In this document: positions 1 through 10,134 of the stretch, piece after piece
Numbering within the stretch: the stretch's first letter is position 1
How the letters are laid out: each line of letters begins with the position of its first letter
From: Hirsutella rhossiliensis
Lineage: Eukaryota > Ascomycota > Sordariomycetes > Hypocreales > Ophiocordycipitaceae
DNA length: 64,000 nucleotides
NCBI RefSeq assembly: GCF_020360975.1
Contig: NW_025408667.1
Span: forward strand, 9,300,001-9,364,000
Reading direction: 5' to 3'
Notes under the pieces: model-generated
Seen by the model: only the letters and a program-made list of their open reading frames with translations
Databases searched by the model: none
What the model was told of the DNA's origin: nothing
Made by a program: the position numbers and the translations under genes

Positions 1-180
1 CTCTGAACAATAGGGCAGGAGTAAAGATTAACGAGATCGAAGAGCCAGTTGATAATGTACGACCGGCGCCACGCGATTCTCTCTTGGCTGCTGGCCTTTT
101 GCAGGTCAAGTTTGGGGTCTCAGTGGCCAATCTCGGCGAGTATGCATCTGGATGGCTTCCACTGCGAGTCCTTTGGAAGT

Positions 181-1245
181 CGGCGATGAAGTCGCAGAGG
201 TCACGGTAGGCGTAGATCAAGAGCTGTTCCTTGAGGTCAATACCATATCACTTTGACTATATCTCTCTGGATCGGGCCAGGCGAAGACGCCCAGATATCG
301 ATGGCGATGGCAAGTTTGCCTTGGCCTTGTTGTGATATCCCTTTGTGATGGTGTTGATAACGATTCCGTGGGAATCATGGCCCGGAAAGTCGTCGAACAT
401 TTCCGCGGATAGTTGCTTGATAGTAGAGATGGCATCGTTGGACGTAGTTCCAGCAACGGCGCCATTGAGGCCGTCGCAAGCAACTTCATGCTAGGGCGAC
501 TGGACGTAGGACCGCATTTTGCACAGCTCGCCGACGAGGTGGTAGACGGCAATGAGGTAGTCAGTGACGAGGCCACCGTCCCCATCTTCGATGATACAGT
601 AACTCGCGAATGGCACACCGTCGAGTGTCGGCCTCTTTTCCTGCGGCTGCTTCTTTTGCTGCTCGGCTTCCTTTTAGCCTTTTGCCTTTGCCGGATGGCC
701 TCTTCTGCCGGCGTCGCCGGGGAGCCAATGTATCATCATGGCCGGGCCGTCGGCACTTGAATTGCCGGCGGCTGCATCGCCCTCTCTCTTCGGGTCGAGG
801 TTGAGGGCTGCGAACTTGTTGGCGAATGTTACGCTCTCGACGTCTTGTTGGGTTTCCGCACCGGTAACCCGTCAACTGCATCTCCATTCATTGCTGCCCA
901 GCAAGCGAAAGTGCCTCAACGAGGCCCTCTAAGAAGCATCTGTGGGACGCGTGCCATTTTCCATCTCTGGGTCCCTTTTCACGGCTGCCAGCTGCTGGAA
1001 GGCCGCGAGCGCAATCGTTCTGGTAGCAATGACGGACTGGAACAGTTGATAGACGACGGAAGAACGGGGCTAATGTGCTGGGCGGTCAGTCTGGCCATGT
1101 CGATGAGGCCAGTCGCAGTCGTCTGTCCCGTCGTGTTGAGCAGTTTGTCATGGTCGCCAGACGTTACGATACTGTTTGAAGTTGCAATCATCCAATACAG
1201 GAGGTGTCGCTCGCGTGTCTCTCTTGTATACCGCATAGACATTAT
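181..1245 (-). pseudogene. DUF6604-type gene remnant (N-terminal half), frameshifted
   Basis: No open frame spans this stretch, but successive minus-strand frames give one colinear protein that resembles the N-terminus of the large fungal family with a DUF6604 domain. From high to low coordinate I read NVYAVYKRDTR (near 1243), then HLLYWMIATSNS and TTGQTTATGLIDMARL (1220-1065), then VYQLFQSVIATRTIALAAF (1060-1000), then SVTFANKFAALNLDPKREGD (about 840-780), then YCIIEDGDGGLVTDYLIAVY and CKMRSYVQSP (600-500), then STIKQLSAEMFDDFPGHDSH (440-360). Frames change near 1215, 1062 and 300, and in-frame stops occur near 930, 880, 675 and 490. The function of the family is not established. The assignment rests on recalled family resemblance; the pseudogene status is read directly. 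Confidence 0.72.
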
Positions 1246-1434
1246 GCGTCGCCATTGTCTCTGGACACTGATGGATTTTCGGTTTGCAGGTTGCCCGTCA
1301 AAAAGTAGGTGTCTACGTGTACGGATGGAAGGTAGATGTGTCTACATATATATATATAAGCAGTTCAGCATGCACATCAAGGTGAAACCATTCATGTTGT
1401 ACAAGAACGCGGCAATTTCAAGGAGGCACGCCTG

Positions 1435-1925
1435 TCACAGGCGCCATGACATATGGACACCTGGAAAATACGTATTGCAAAGCAGCTCAAAGTCTTTGAA
1501 GTTGGGAACCGTTGCAAGATCAACGGTAACAGTTTGTGGCGGCCGAACTTGCGAGGACTTCTGCCTCGGTGGTCTCTGCGAGCAAGCCAATGTATCGCTG
1601 GAATGCATCGTCTTCAGTGATTTCCATCCTTGTACGCGGCCGGATTGCTCCTTTTGACATTGCCAAAGTGACTCTTCGCCTGGCACATCTGAAGCCCAAG
1701 TCTGCGCCTTATCACAACGGCAGCACGTACTCGTAGGTCCCTTCGGGATCACGACTCTGTTTGATGCCGCTAGGGGAGGCGATGGTTTCTTTGGATATGA
1801 CCAGGAGGTTCACAAGCTCGTCTTGAAGGTCAAGGGCGGCTGTGCTATTTGGTCGGGATCTCAAAGGGCAAGACCTACGATGACGTTGCCATGAGCCGGA
1901 CCAGGGGCCAGACGCCGCAAGATGG
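1435..1925 (-). pseudogene. Unidentified decayed coding remnant
   Basis: Minus-strand frames give sensible peptides joined only through stops and frame changes: LAPGPAHGNVIVGLALEIPT near 1900, DLQDELVNLLVISKETIASP near 1820, then TRMEITEDDAFQRYIGLLAE and CNGSQLQRL near 1640-1480. In the last stretch two TGA codons interrupt an otherwise readable frame, as CGA-to-TGA changes would. I do not recognise the family. It may be an independent broken gene or part of the same decayed locus as the DUF6604-type remnant. Low-complexity chance reading cannot be excluded. Confidence 0.3.
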
Positions 1926-2572
1926 GCTGCATAAATGCCGCGCCGAGTCCAAGGAGCGCATCTTAACGAGCTACGTACAGACGGGGCATGGATGGTGAGC
2001 TTCGCTCTGCAGTTCATCTCCCCTACTCAAGCAACAGGGGTGGCCAGTATCTACGGCAGCGTGATTTGCTCGCTACTGGTCATCGCTGGTGTTCAGTGCG
2101 TCGTCTACAATATTCATAGCATCGTCGGCGCATGCTGTGAATACCACTAGCCGTCACACTTGCAATGACGGAGCAGCTCAATGAATCACTTGAAAGCCAT
2201 TGACGTGAGAATTGTCAAGGGGAATATTATGGTCACCGTCACCCCCGTGTTCTTTGATTCACCAAATCGTGAGCCGGTGACGAGAGTCTCCAGTTACTCA
2301 CCCGGAGTGACGGCAACCCAGCAGCGACAAGCGGTCTTGGATCATAGTCCGCCATTACCTAGGCGAGTCACACACGTGGAACAAGCATGGCCGCCAGCGA
2401 CATAAAAGCCCTTGCCTCTTCGCTATTGGACCTGTCCGGTCTTTGCTGCAAAGTCCCTCGGCCGGCTCTCCCATGCGCCAGTCCGCCTCGCCTTCATTGT
2501 CAGGAACTGTGACGCCTACATTTAATTCCGAAAGCAAACGTCATCTTCATCTCAGCATCGGTCTCGTCGAAA
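1926..2572. other. No supported gene
   Basis: Only short open frames on both strands with no recognisable domain, and no tRNA-like fold seen. It precedes the DUF6914-type gene and may hold its promoter. Confidence 0.4.
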
Positions 2573-3163
2573 ATGCCCCCGGGAAAGGACCGTCTCTACG
2601 TTGCCTTGTATGCCCGCGGCGGCGGCGATGCCATTATGCCCGGGCTCGAGGATAAGTTTGTCGACTTGACCCTTGCCTAGACTGGCCTCCGCGACACCGA
2701 GTTTACAGCGTCTAGATATCATTGGGCCTTTACGATCGGGCCTTAAAAGGTGACCCCTAGTAGTCGAGGTCTCGTGTGCCATATCAAGAACGGCAGCTGG
2801 CCCCATTCGGACTGGTACTACGAATACCTGGACATTTACATGAAACCGACGCCCCGGCTGCTGGTGCGTATCGTAGTCGGCAAAATCGAGAACAGGCAAC
2901 GGCTCGAGGCCATTCTGCGGGACACGCCAATACGAGCGGAAACTGAGGGCTGGAACTGTGTAGAGTGGATAAAGGAGGTGCTCGAAGGTGTCGGCCGAGA
3001 CGATAGGGCTTTAGGCACGGCCGTCACCGAGTGGCAGTACGTACGAGACTGGGCCATGTGGTACATTGATGAAAAGCATCAAGCTGGTCGTTTCGACATG
3101 TACTACGACCCCGAAAAGGCACCGACGTGGGACTTGCTCGAGAGCAAGGAGCTCATCCCTTGA
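2573..3163 (+). pseudogene. DUF6914-type gene with one internal stop
   Basis: The ATG at 2573 opens MPPGKDRLYVALYARGGG. A 60-nt intron at 2656-2715 (GTTTGT donor, TCTAG acceptor) restores the family-like junction LEDKYHWAF. The frame then meets TAA at 2744-2746, directly after the residues TIGP. It continues without further breaks through LLVRIVVGKIENRQRLEAIL, WNCVEWIKEVL, GTAVTEWQYVRDWAMWY and PTWDLLESKELIP to a TGA at 3161. The layout and motifs match the small fungal DUF6914 proteins, whose function is unknown. The TAA is one C-to-T change from CAA, so this is either a recently killed gene, a RIP-type hit or a sequencing error. A GTG at 2750 could not plausibly start a functional protein. 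Confidence 0.7.
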
Positions 3164-3994
3164 CCGGGCTGATGCGCCAGACCCTTGAGATCAAGGGGAC
3201 GACGGGCCTTCTTCTTCGTAGGATCACTGAGTAGATTGAAGAGACAGCGCAAAGCATCCTGACACTGTCCACTTTGAGCTTTTGGATTAACCGTACCAAC
3301 GTGTCCATCTCGTGTGTGAAGAAACACCCGATGGCAGCGTTTCGCACTTGCCACTGCAGTGATTTTGTTTTGCTAGCAGGCAATTGTGAAAGATTGACCG
3401 CCCGGCTGGAGAGACAAGCGTGGCTGAGTGCTGACTCGTCTGTGCTTAATTGGAAGCGTCCTGACGAGAAATTGCGCGCTTGAAAGAGGTGACGATGGTG
3501 TCGTAGGTAGTGGTGCCGGTTAAGTGGTCTGGTGGTGATGCGGCTCCCGGAGTTCAGCAGTCCTGCAGCCACAAGACACCAAGTATGACGGCTTATCACT
3601 GCACCTGGCCGTCCAGTGTCCATCAAGACGGCTACGGCAAAAACAAGGCGTGGAGTGCCGCCGACCAAGGCGACATCCAAGCGGCAAAGCAAAGCTGATA
3701 GCTGGCTTCATAGCCTCACCCAAAACGAAACGCGAGCCCTCTGTGGAAGTATCATTACAGCACACACTCTTCATCCTACAACCCTCCCACTGTGCAACTT
3801 GAAGTCGAGACAGTCAAGCCTCCCCCAACGCCGTAAACCCCCGCCGCCCCCTTGAACGGGAAGCAAGGCGAAAACCATGGTCCAGACAAGCGCGTGGACC
3901 GTCGAAGAATATGTACAAGTGTATCGCCACAGAACCCTCCTGCTATGGGGAGAGGTAGGTCAAGCCATCCGAGCAGAGAGCAAGGTCGAGCTCC
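3164..3994. other. Intergenic, no supported gene
   Basis: The stretch lies between the 3' ends of the DUF6914-type gene and the minus-strand kinesin gene. Open frames here, including a 179-codon one on the minus strand at 3153-3692, have no recognisable domain or composition bias. It should carry the two 3' untranslated regions. Confidence 0.5.
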
Positions 3995-6900
3995 TCATCG
4001 CCACGCCGACCCTCCTCCACCCCGGCTCTCCTGCCGTCGATGCGCCGCCGCCGCCCCGACACTAATAGTGACACGACGCGCCGCCTCGCCGACAGCCCCT
4101 CGCGGACTCCCCCCCGCCGTCCCGCTGCCCCCAACATTCATCCGCCGCGCCTGGCCCGCCGTGAAGCTGCGGTCCGCCTTGAGCTCCGTCGGCGAGCACG
4201 TCAGCGGCGGGCTGCGTCTGCGTTCCACGCTTCCCCGTCGGTGGCGCGATATCCCGTTGGCGCTGCTTGCCAGGGCCGTCCCCGACCCCCGTCCGCTGGC
4301 CCGGTCGCTGCCACCGGTACCACCTCCTCCCGTGAACAGGCCCGAGCTAATCGACGACGCGCGCCTGGCATTGGACGCCGCTGCCGCCGTCAAGACGCTG
4401 ACCCGGCGGCCCCTGTCCTTCTTGGCCAAGTGCATGGCGCTGCGCAGCTTGCGCGGGTCGATGGAGCCACACTCCGAGTCGGATCCCGTCTCGGACGCTG
4501 ACCCTTGGTGCTGCTGAAGTGGCGCGTTCTCGTCCGCACCCAAAGTCACGGTTGGTCGCGGCAGTCGGGGGCTGAGTCTCGTCCGCGGGACTGATAGCGG
4601 CACTGGGGGTGACATGTTGCCGGCCTTGGCGGCATCCAGGGCGCCCAGCGGCTGCGACCTTTCCGTCCCGGACAGCGGGCTCGACGTCAGGCTCAGGCTG
4701 AACGTCGGGGGCGTCGGCAGCGGCGATCCTCCTTGCTGGCTGCTAGACGCACGCGAGCTCTTGGACAGGAATCCGGCCTGGAACCGCGCGGGCTTGGATG
4801 CCGCCGTCGCGTCCGGGCCCGCCGAGCCCGTCTGGTCCGCCGCCGGCTCCGCCACATGGGACTCGGCGGCGGCTTCCGCGACAGCCTTCTCGGGCGAGCT
4901 CCTCTCCGGGGAAGACTCGGCAAACTTTTGCGGCGTCTTGGCAAAGTCGGCCAGGGTGCCCTCCTCGGACTCGTCGTCGCGCCACCGCACGCCCCGGCCC
5001 TTTGTCTTCTTAACGGGCGTGAAGCTGACCCCCTTCTTCGCCGCGCCTAGGGCCTTACGCCTTCTTGGCGACGACTTCATGGGGCTGGCAAAGACGTTCT
5101 CGTTGTGCACCGCCGCCATGGCCGGCGGGCCCACCGGCTTCACGTACAACGCTGCCGCCTTTTTGCGCTTGGGCGTGCCCCTGCGCGTAGGCGGAAAGGC
5201 CTCGACCGCCGGCATCGCGCCGCCGTCGGGCTTGACCACCTGCGACGCGGCCGCGTAGCCCGTCTGCAGCAGCCGGTTTATGATTTGCCTGGCGTGTGCC
5301 ACGGCGCTGCCCTCGTCCATGGCAAGCGTGTCGGCGAGCGAAGCCACCATGTCCAGCTGCGCCGTCAGCAGCATCTGCATCATGGCCGCGTCGCCGCCCT
5401 GTTCCTGTTCGAGCACCTCGTGGTAAACCTCGCGGTTGAAGTTGGCTTTGAGCAGTCCCGCCTCGCGGGCCAGGCTGGCGTCCTCTCCATTGTCGGTGCC
5501 GTCGGTGCTTCCGAGCTGCTTGAGGCTGTGCGTCAGCGCCGTGTCGATGGCGCGCTCCCAGGCCGCCTTCTCCAGCCTCTGGTGGAGGTGCTGCCTGCTG
5601 TGCTCCAGCTCGACAAGGATGCCCTGGGCCGTCTTGCGCACCGCTGTCAGGTTCTGCGGCATCGAGTCGTCGTCACCCCGCTGGTCGCAGACGGTGTCGA
5701 AGGCGGCGATCCAGCCCGACAAGAGGCCGATGCGCCTCTCAAAGGCCTTGAGCTTCTTCATGTTTGCAATGCGCTCCTGGCGCTCCGCCGCCGAGTTGTC
5801 GTAGGCGGCGCGCAGTCGCTGGATGCCCTCGCGGGCCACCGCGTCGCGCTTCTCGCACTGCTTGCGAAACTTTGCGAAGAAGATCTTCTCGGCGTCGCGC
5901 TGCTGGGACTTGAGCTCGTTGATGAGCGCCATTTGCTCGTCAATCTTGACCAGAAAGTCCTTGACGTGACGGTTGACGTTGAAGACGTTGCGCGTCACCT
6001 TTGTCTGGATGTTCTTGGCCCGGTTCGCGTATCGCAGCGTGTTCTGCGTCTCGTCAAAGTGGGCGCTCGAGGGGGAGACGCAGACGATCATGACCGTCTT
6101 GCAGTTGCCGCCGAGGGAGAACTTGAGCAGACGCGTCAGCTTGCTGTTGCGGTAGGGCACGTGGGCGCGCTGGCGGCGATCGCACAGGGCGTTGATGCAG
6201 CTGCCGAGGGCGAGGAGCGACTTGTTGATGTTGGCGCCCTCGGTGAGGCGCTCGCCGCGGTTCTTGGTGACCGAGGCGCGCTCCGAGCCGGCCAGGTCGA
6301 TGATGCTGAGCGTGGCCATGGTGTGCGGCTCGCTGACGTCGCCGTTGCGGTCCTTTTGCGCCACGTTGATCTGCAGCACGGCGTGCGACCGCGACGACGT
6401 GGCATTGGCCTCGGTGGGCGACACGGTGCGGTACTCGTTGCCCTGCACAATCATGTCCATGACCTCCTGCACGTCCTTGGGGTGGTGGCTCGTGAGCCCG
6501 GACACCGTCACCGCCTGGTTGCTGTCCTCCCGGAGCGTCAGGCCCTGCTTGCTGCCGCCGGGCACGAGCAGGTCGCGGATCGTCTCGTTGTAGATCTCGA
6601 GGTAGCTCAGGCTCAGCTCCGTCGCCTTGTCCTGGCTGCGCTCGCCAATCTTCTCAAACAGCTCCTGCATGGTGAGGAAGATGATGCCGGGCTGCTTGGG
6701 GGTGCCCGTGATTGTGTGCGTCTTTCCGCAGCCCGTTGCGCCGTACGCGAATACCGTGGCATTGTAGCCGTCGAGCACGCTGTCGAGCAGGTTCCTGGTG
6801 GTGCCCTCGTAGACGTCTGACTGAGTCGTGTTTTCGTCGAAGACGCGGTCAAAGGCAAAGACTTGGTCCTTGACCTTTTTCGACGTCGGGATAACGGACC

Positions 6901-7297
6901 GCGAGAAGCGCTGAACCGGGTTGTCCTCGGGGGGGTCAAAGACTCTGCCTGGGCGTCAGCCGTGATTCAAAACGGTAAACAAGGGGAACGTACAGGCATC
7001 GGTCGTCGACGACCTTGATGACGCTTCGGAGGCCTCGCTGGTGAAGCTTCGGGGTGGGCAGGCCGGCAAGGGAGCCATCACCCAAGAAGACGGTGCTATC
7101 GTCGGTCCTTTGACTGTGTCATCGTCAGTGTCGTCGCTGCCATGTGGGAGCAGTAGTTCGCTTACAGCTGCGCTGCCTCGCGGATCGTGAATGGCCGTAC
7201 TCGGACTGCAGCAAAGTCAGCGAACGCGCCTCTATTTGTATCGAAACGTAACGTGCTTACCGGCTACGGTGATGGATGACTGCCCAGAGTCAGCCAT
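3995..7297 (-). CDS. KIP3: Kinesin-8 family motor protein (Kip3/KipB-like)
   Basis: Plus-end directed microtubule motor of the kinesin-8 type, expected to control spindle and cytoplasmic microtubule length. Four exons, 7297-7261, 7205-7166, 7113-6994 and 6944-3995, give 1,048 residues; introns are 55, 52 and 49 nt. The first exons supply VRVRPFTIREAAQL (from about residue 13), and the last intron joins RCL to VFDPPEDNPV. The P-loop GATGCGKT is at about 134-141, NATSSRSH at about 246, DLAGSER at about 282, and the neck plus a coiled-coil region follow the motor to about 460. The remaining 500 residues are a Ser/Pro/Ala/Arg-rich tail with basic patches. The ATG at 7297 is preceded by an overlapping out-of-frame ATG at about 7306. 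A 571-codon open frame on the opposite strand is its GC-rich shadow. Family call is firm; the subclass rests on overall motor-domain resemblance. Confidence 0.93.
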
Positions 7298-8373
7298 CGT
7301 GCATGTGCTCTCGCCAGCTCCCCGCCGTCTTCGCTGCTGGATTATCGTATGGGCCCTGCTCGTCACTTGTCCGCCGAGTACCGCTCTCGTCTCTGGCCGT
7401 AGCACCTTGCCGTGGTGGAGCTTGGCCTTTGATCTTTCGAGGAGCGTCTTCGTACGGTGTCTGTCCTGAGGGTTCTTGGTCGGTCGATGGGAGAAAGGCG
7501 TCGCATCCAGAGGAGGGAGGAGGGAGGAGAAAAAACAAACCAAACAAAAATGCACCACCAAGGGGGCGTCCTCTTCTGGCTTCCCCTCGAAATATCTCTA
7601 GCTGGGGAGGACGAAGCTAAAAGCAGAAAGAGTCCCAAGAAAAGAGCGCGTGAATGAACGGGAATAAATGCAAAGCCCGATCGTAGGGGTCCTTGTTTGT
7701 GGATGCGACCAGCAGAGACACAATTTGCCGGTGACGTCCCCTTCCGTGCTTTGTTGATTGACGCTGCGTGCTCACTAGCGCTTCGCCGTTGCCGCGACGA
7801 CGGTCTATGTGGGGCTGGCGTCCATCTCCAGCGGTGCGGGACTCCGCGGGTGGTTCTGCAGCGGTCTGCCAGCTGCCTACCCTGGAGTCCGCATATTCGA
7901 TTTCAACTTGCTTCCTGGCTCTGTTCTGCCCATGTTCCAAAAAATGGCTCCATGGGTAACTTAGTTTGGGTCTAGATTCGACGACGTGCCGTGCGCAAGG
8001 TCAGCTTGCCGTGTGTTAACCAAATGCTGGCCTGGGGATGGAACAGAAACGGCTGATTAGTCCACGGACCTCTTTTCTCGATGCCTCTTCTGGCTGACAA
8101 AATTGATTCAAGACGTCACGTAATTCACAGAAACCTGTCATTTTCATTGCCAGGAGATTCTGCAGCGTCACGACGCCGCCTTAGTCGCTATCACCACCGC
8201 AGGACCGGGCAACAGCAACTTCATGCCACTCATTGTGACTACACACAGTAGCTCTCTTGCCCTGACGCCAGTCCCTACAAGTAGAACAGAAATAAAGAAG
8301 AGCCATCTTACCTCATGGTATTTGGAAACCCCATCCGTCCATCATATCTCCGCCCCTCCTCTCCCCGGGCCGA
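7298..8373. promoter_or_regulatory. Kinesin promoter and 5' leader region
   Basis: About 1.08 kb without a supported gene between the kinesin start codon and the 3' end of the next minus-strand gene. Purine-rich runs occur near 7505-7530 on the plus strand, so the transcribed strand of the kinesin leader is pyrimidine-rich there. Open frames of about 110 codons on both strands show no domain. Confidence 0.5.
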
Positions 8374-9473
8374 TCAAGCGGCGGCAGCCTCTGGGGTAAA
8401 GGCATAGCGCGGCATCGCCGCCATCTTCTCCTCGGGACTGATGTCTGCGTCGTCGTACACTAGCCGGCCCTTCTTCTCCTTCTTGGACTTCTTATCCCCC
8501 TCCGCAGCCTCCTCAGGCTTCTGTGCCGTCTTGACGCCCGCCTCTGCCATGCGAATCATCTTGTCAATATCGTCTCCTGCCGCAGCGGAGACTTGTGAAC
8601 CGGTCAAACCTTCAGATGGCCGCTGTGGCAGGCCAGGCGGAGGTCCCAGGGCCCCTGGAACCCGCGAAGGCAGCGCGGTGGCTGGGTATGCGTAGGGAGG
8701 CTGGCCGTGCTGGAGCTGCCCGGGATAGCCTGGCTGCTCGAATCCTTGCTGTGGCTGCTGCATTTCTCGATGTAAGCTATCATGTCTTGCGCCCTTGGGT
8801 CAGCAAAAGTAAAACATACGGATTGTGTCTGAGCAGCAGAGCCGGGGGCAGCGCCGTCTTCGACACCCGTGGCAGCTGCCTCTCTGTCCGTATTTTTCAT
8901 GGCACGCCATTCCCTCAGCCTCGTCAGCAACTCCTCCTTGGTCTCCATCTTGATCTTCTTTCTTGTGTTCTGCCCAGCCTGGCCGGGCAGCGGGTTTCCC
9001 GTGGCGATTCGGCGGTCCTCCTGCGCCTGGTAAAAGTTTTGGATGATGCGGTTGCGGTGCTGATCGAGTATGTCCTGGGGGATGCCCTCCATGCCGAAAA
9101 TCTCCACGTCGAGTCCCTGGCGGTTCGGGAGGGCATTTTCGACCTGGTGGAGGGTTTCCTTGTGTACCTGGTTAAGATGCACAGAGAGACCTACAAGGCG
9201 CGCAAAGCTGTCAGCCCCGGTTTTCGTGAAGGCTGGCCTCAGCGTACCTCCCGCCGTGTTGAGACGTCTGCCGCATCGATCGCATTTGAAATGCTTCGCT
9301 TTCTGGTGGGAGATGAGGAGCTTCAGATCTTCAAAGTCTCGCTCGCCTGAGGCATGTGACGTAAGCAAATAACTGCCAGACAACTCGACTGAAGTAGGAG
9401 ACAAACAGTAGTAGCACCATGGGCGACCCAGAACATCCTCGACGTCGGGGTGGCCGTGCCGCTTCTTGCCCAT
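8374..9473 (-). CDS. ZNF207/BuGZ-like C2H2 zinc-finger protein
   Basis: Fungal member of the ZNF207/BuGZ family, whose animal member binds Bub3 and microtubules and also acts in splicing. Exons 9473-9407, 9346-9248, 9190-8820 and 8757-8374 give 306 residues; introns are 60, 57 and 62 nt. Removing the first intron makes WCYYCERDFEDLKLLISHQK. Removing the second makes LNTAGGLSVHLNQVHKETL. The two fingers thus fall at about residues 20-70 (C-x2-C...H-x-K-x-x-H, then C-x2-C...H-x4-H). The family signature NRQGLDVEIFGMEGIP follows at about 85-100. The C-terminal half is Gln/Pro/Gly-rich (QQGFEQPGYPGQLQHGQPPY) with a Lys-rich stretch and an acidic end. The third intron has several possible acceptors; I chose the CAG at 8758-8760, which keeps the frame. 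No GLEBS motif for Bub3 binding was clearly seen. Confidence 0.88.
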
Positions 9474-10134
9474 CGTAGCGGGCGAGCTCGGTGAAGGGGG
9501 TGATGCTGAGAGGGAGCAGTGAGGGTAGGAAAAGAAGGTGGATCTGCGTCAGTCGTTAGTTTGCGGGAAAAGGCGCGGAGCGCGCCAAAGGGCCAATGAT
9601 TTTGAGGCGTGACGATTCGCGAATGTGGTTTCGAAGTTTTGCACCTTTCGTCCTGGGCTGGTTCATGGGAGCTGGCACTTTGGCCCGGTGGCTTACGTAA
9701 TCTACATGTCCTCACGCACCAACGAAAAGAACTGCAGAATGCTTTACAGACAAGATGGTTGTAGACAGGAAGAGCGATCACTCCTAGACAAGTCGAGCCA
9801 AGAACTTCATTCAAAATTAAAAGATGCATCGCTATGCACATCGCCCTTCACTCCCCAGGCTGACTCGCGTCTCACAGCCAGGAACCTCCTATTGAACAAG
9901 GCTGAAGATGGTAACATGCACCCGACCGTTTGTCTAAGTGCCAATAAAAGTGTCGATATATGCCCTAATGCTTCTCGAAGCGGAAATGCTATCCCATCAA
10001 GTCCGGCCTTTTCCGCCAGTTTGGTATATCCAATGCCCAGTCTCGCACTCCCAAACGCCAGCCGTCCTCGGCCACTCACACTTGGTTTCCTTTGTTCAAG
10101 CATGTGCACGGCTTCCCTGGTTTGCCTCGCCAGC
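9474..10134. promoter_or_regulatory. Upstream region of the zinc-finger gene and 3' flank of the transcription factor
   Basis: About 660 nt between two minus-strand genes. A 355-codon plus-strand open frame that starts here runs antisense through the transcription factor and has no domain. Nothing else recognised. Confidence 0.5.

Noticed and set aside
2656..2680. 25-nt intron in the DUF6914-type gene ending at the first TAG
   Set aside because: Too short to be spliced; the 60-nt version gives the conserved DKYHWA junction.
3852..5258. Plus-strand frames of 221 and 214 codons
   Set aside because: Antisense to the low-complexity kinesin tail; no conserved motif.
5105..6820. 571-codon plus-strand open frame
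   Set aside because: It lies wholly antisense to the kinesin motor exon, is Arg/Ala/Leu/Val-rich and has no domain; it is a GC-rich shadow frame.
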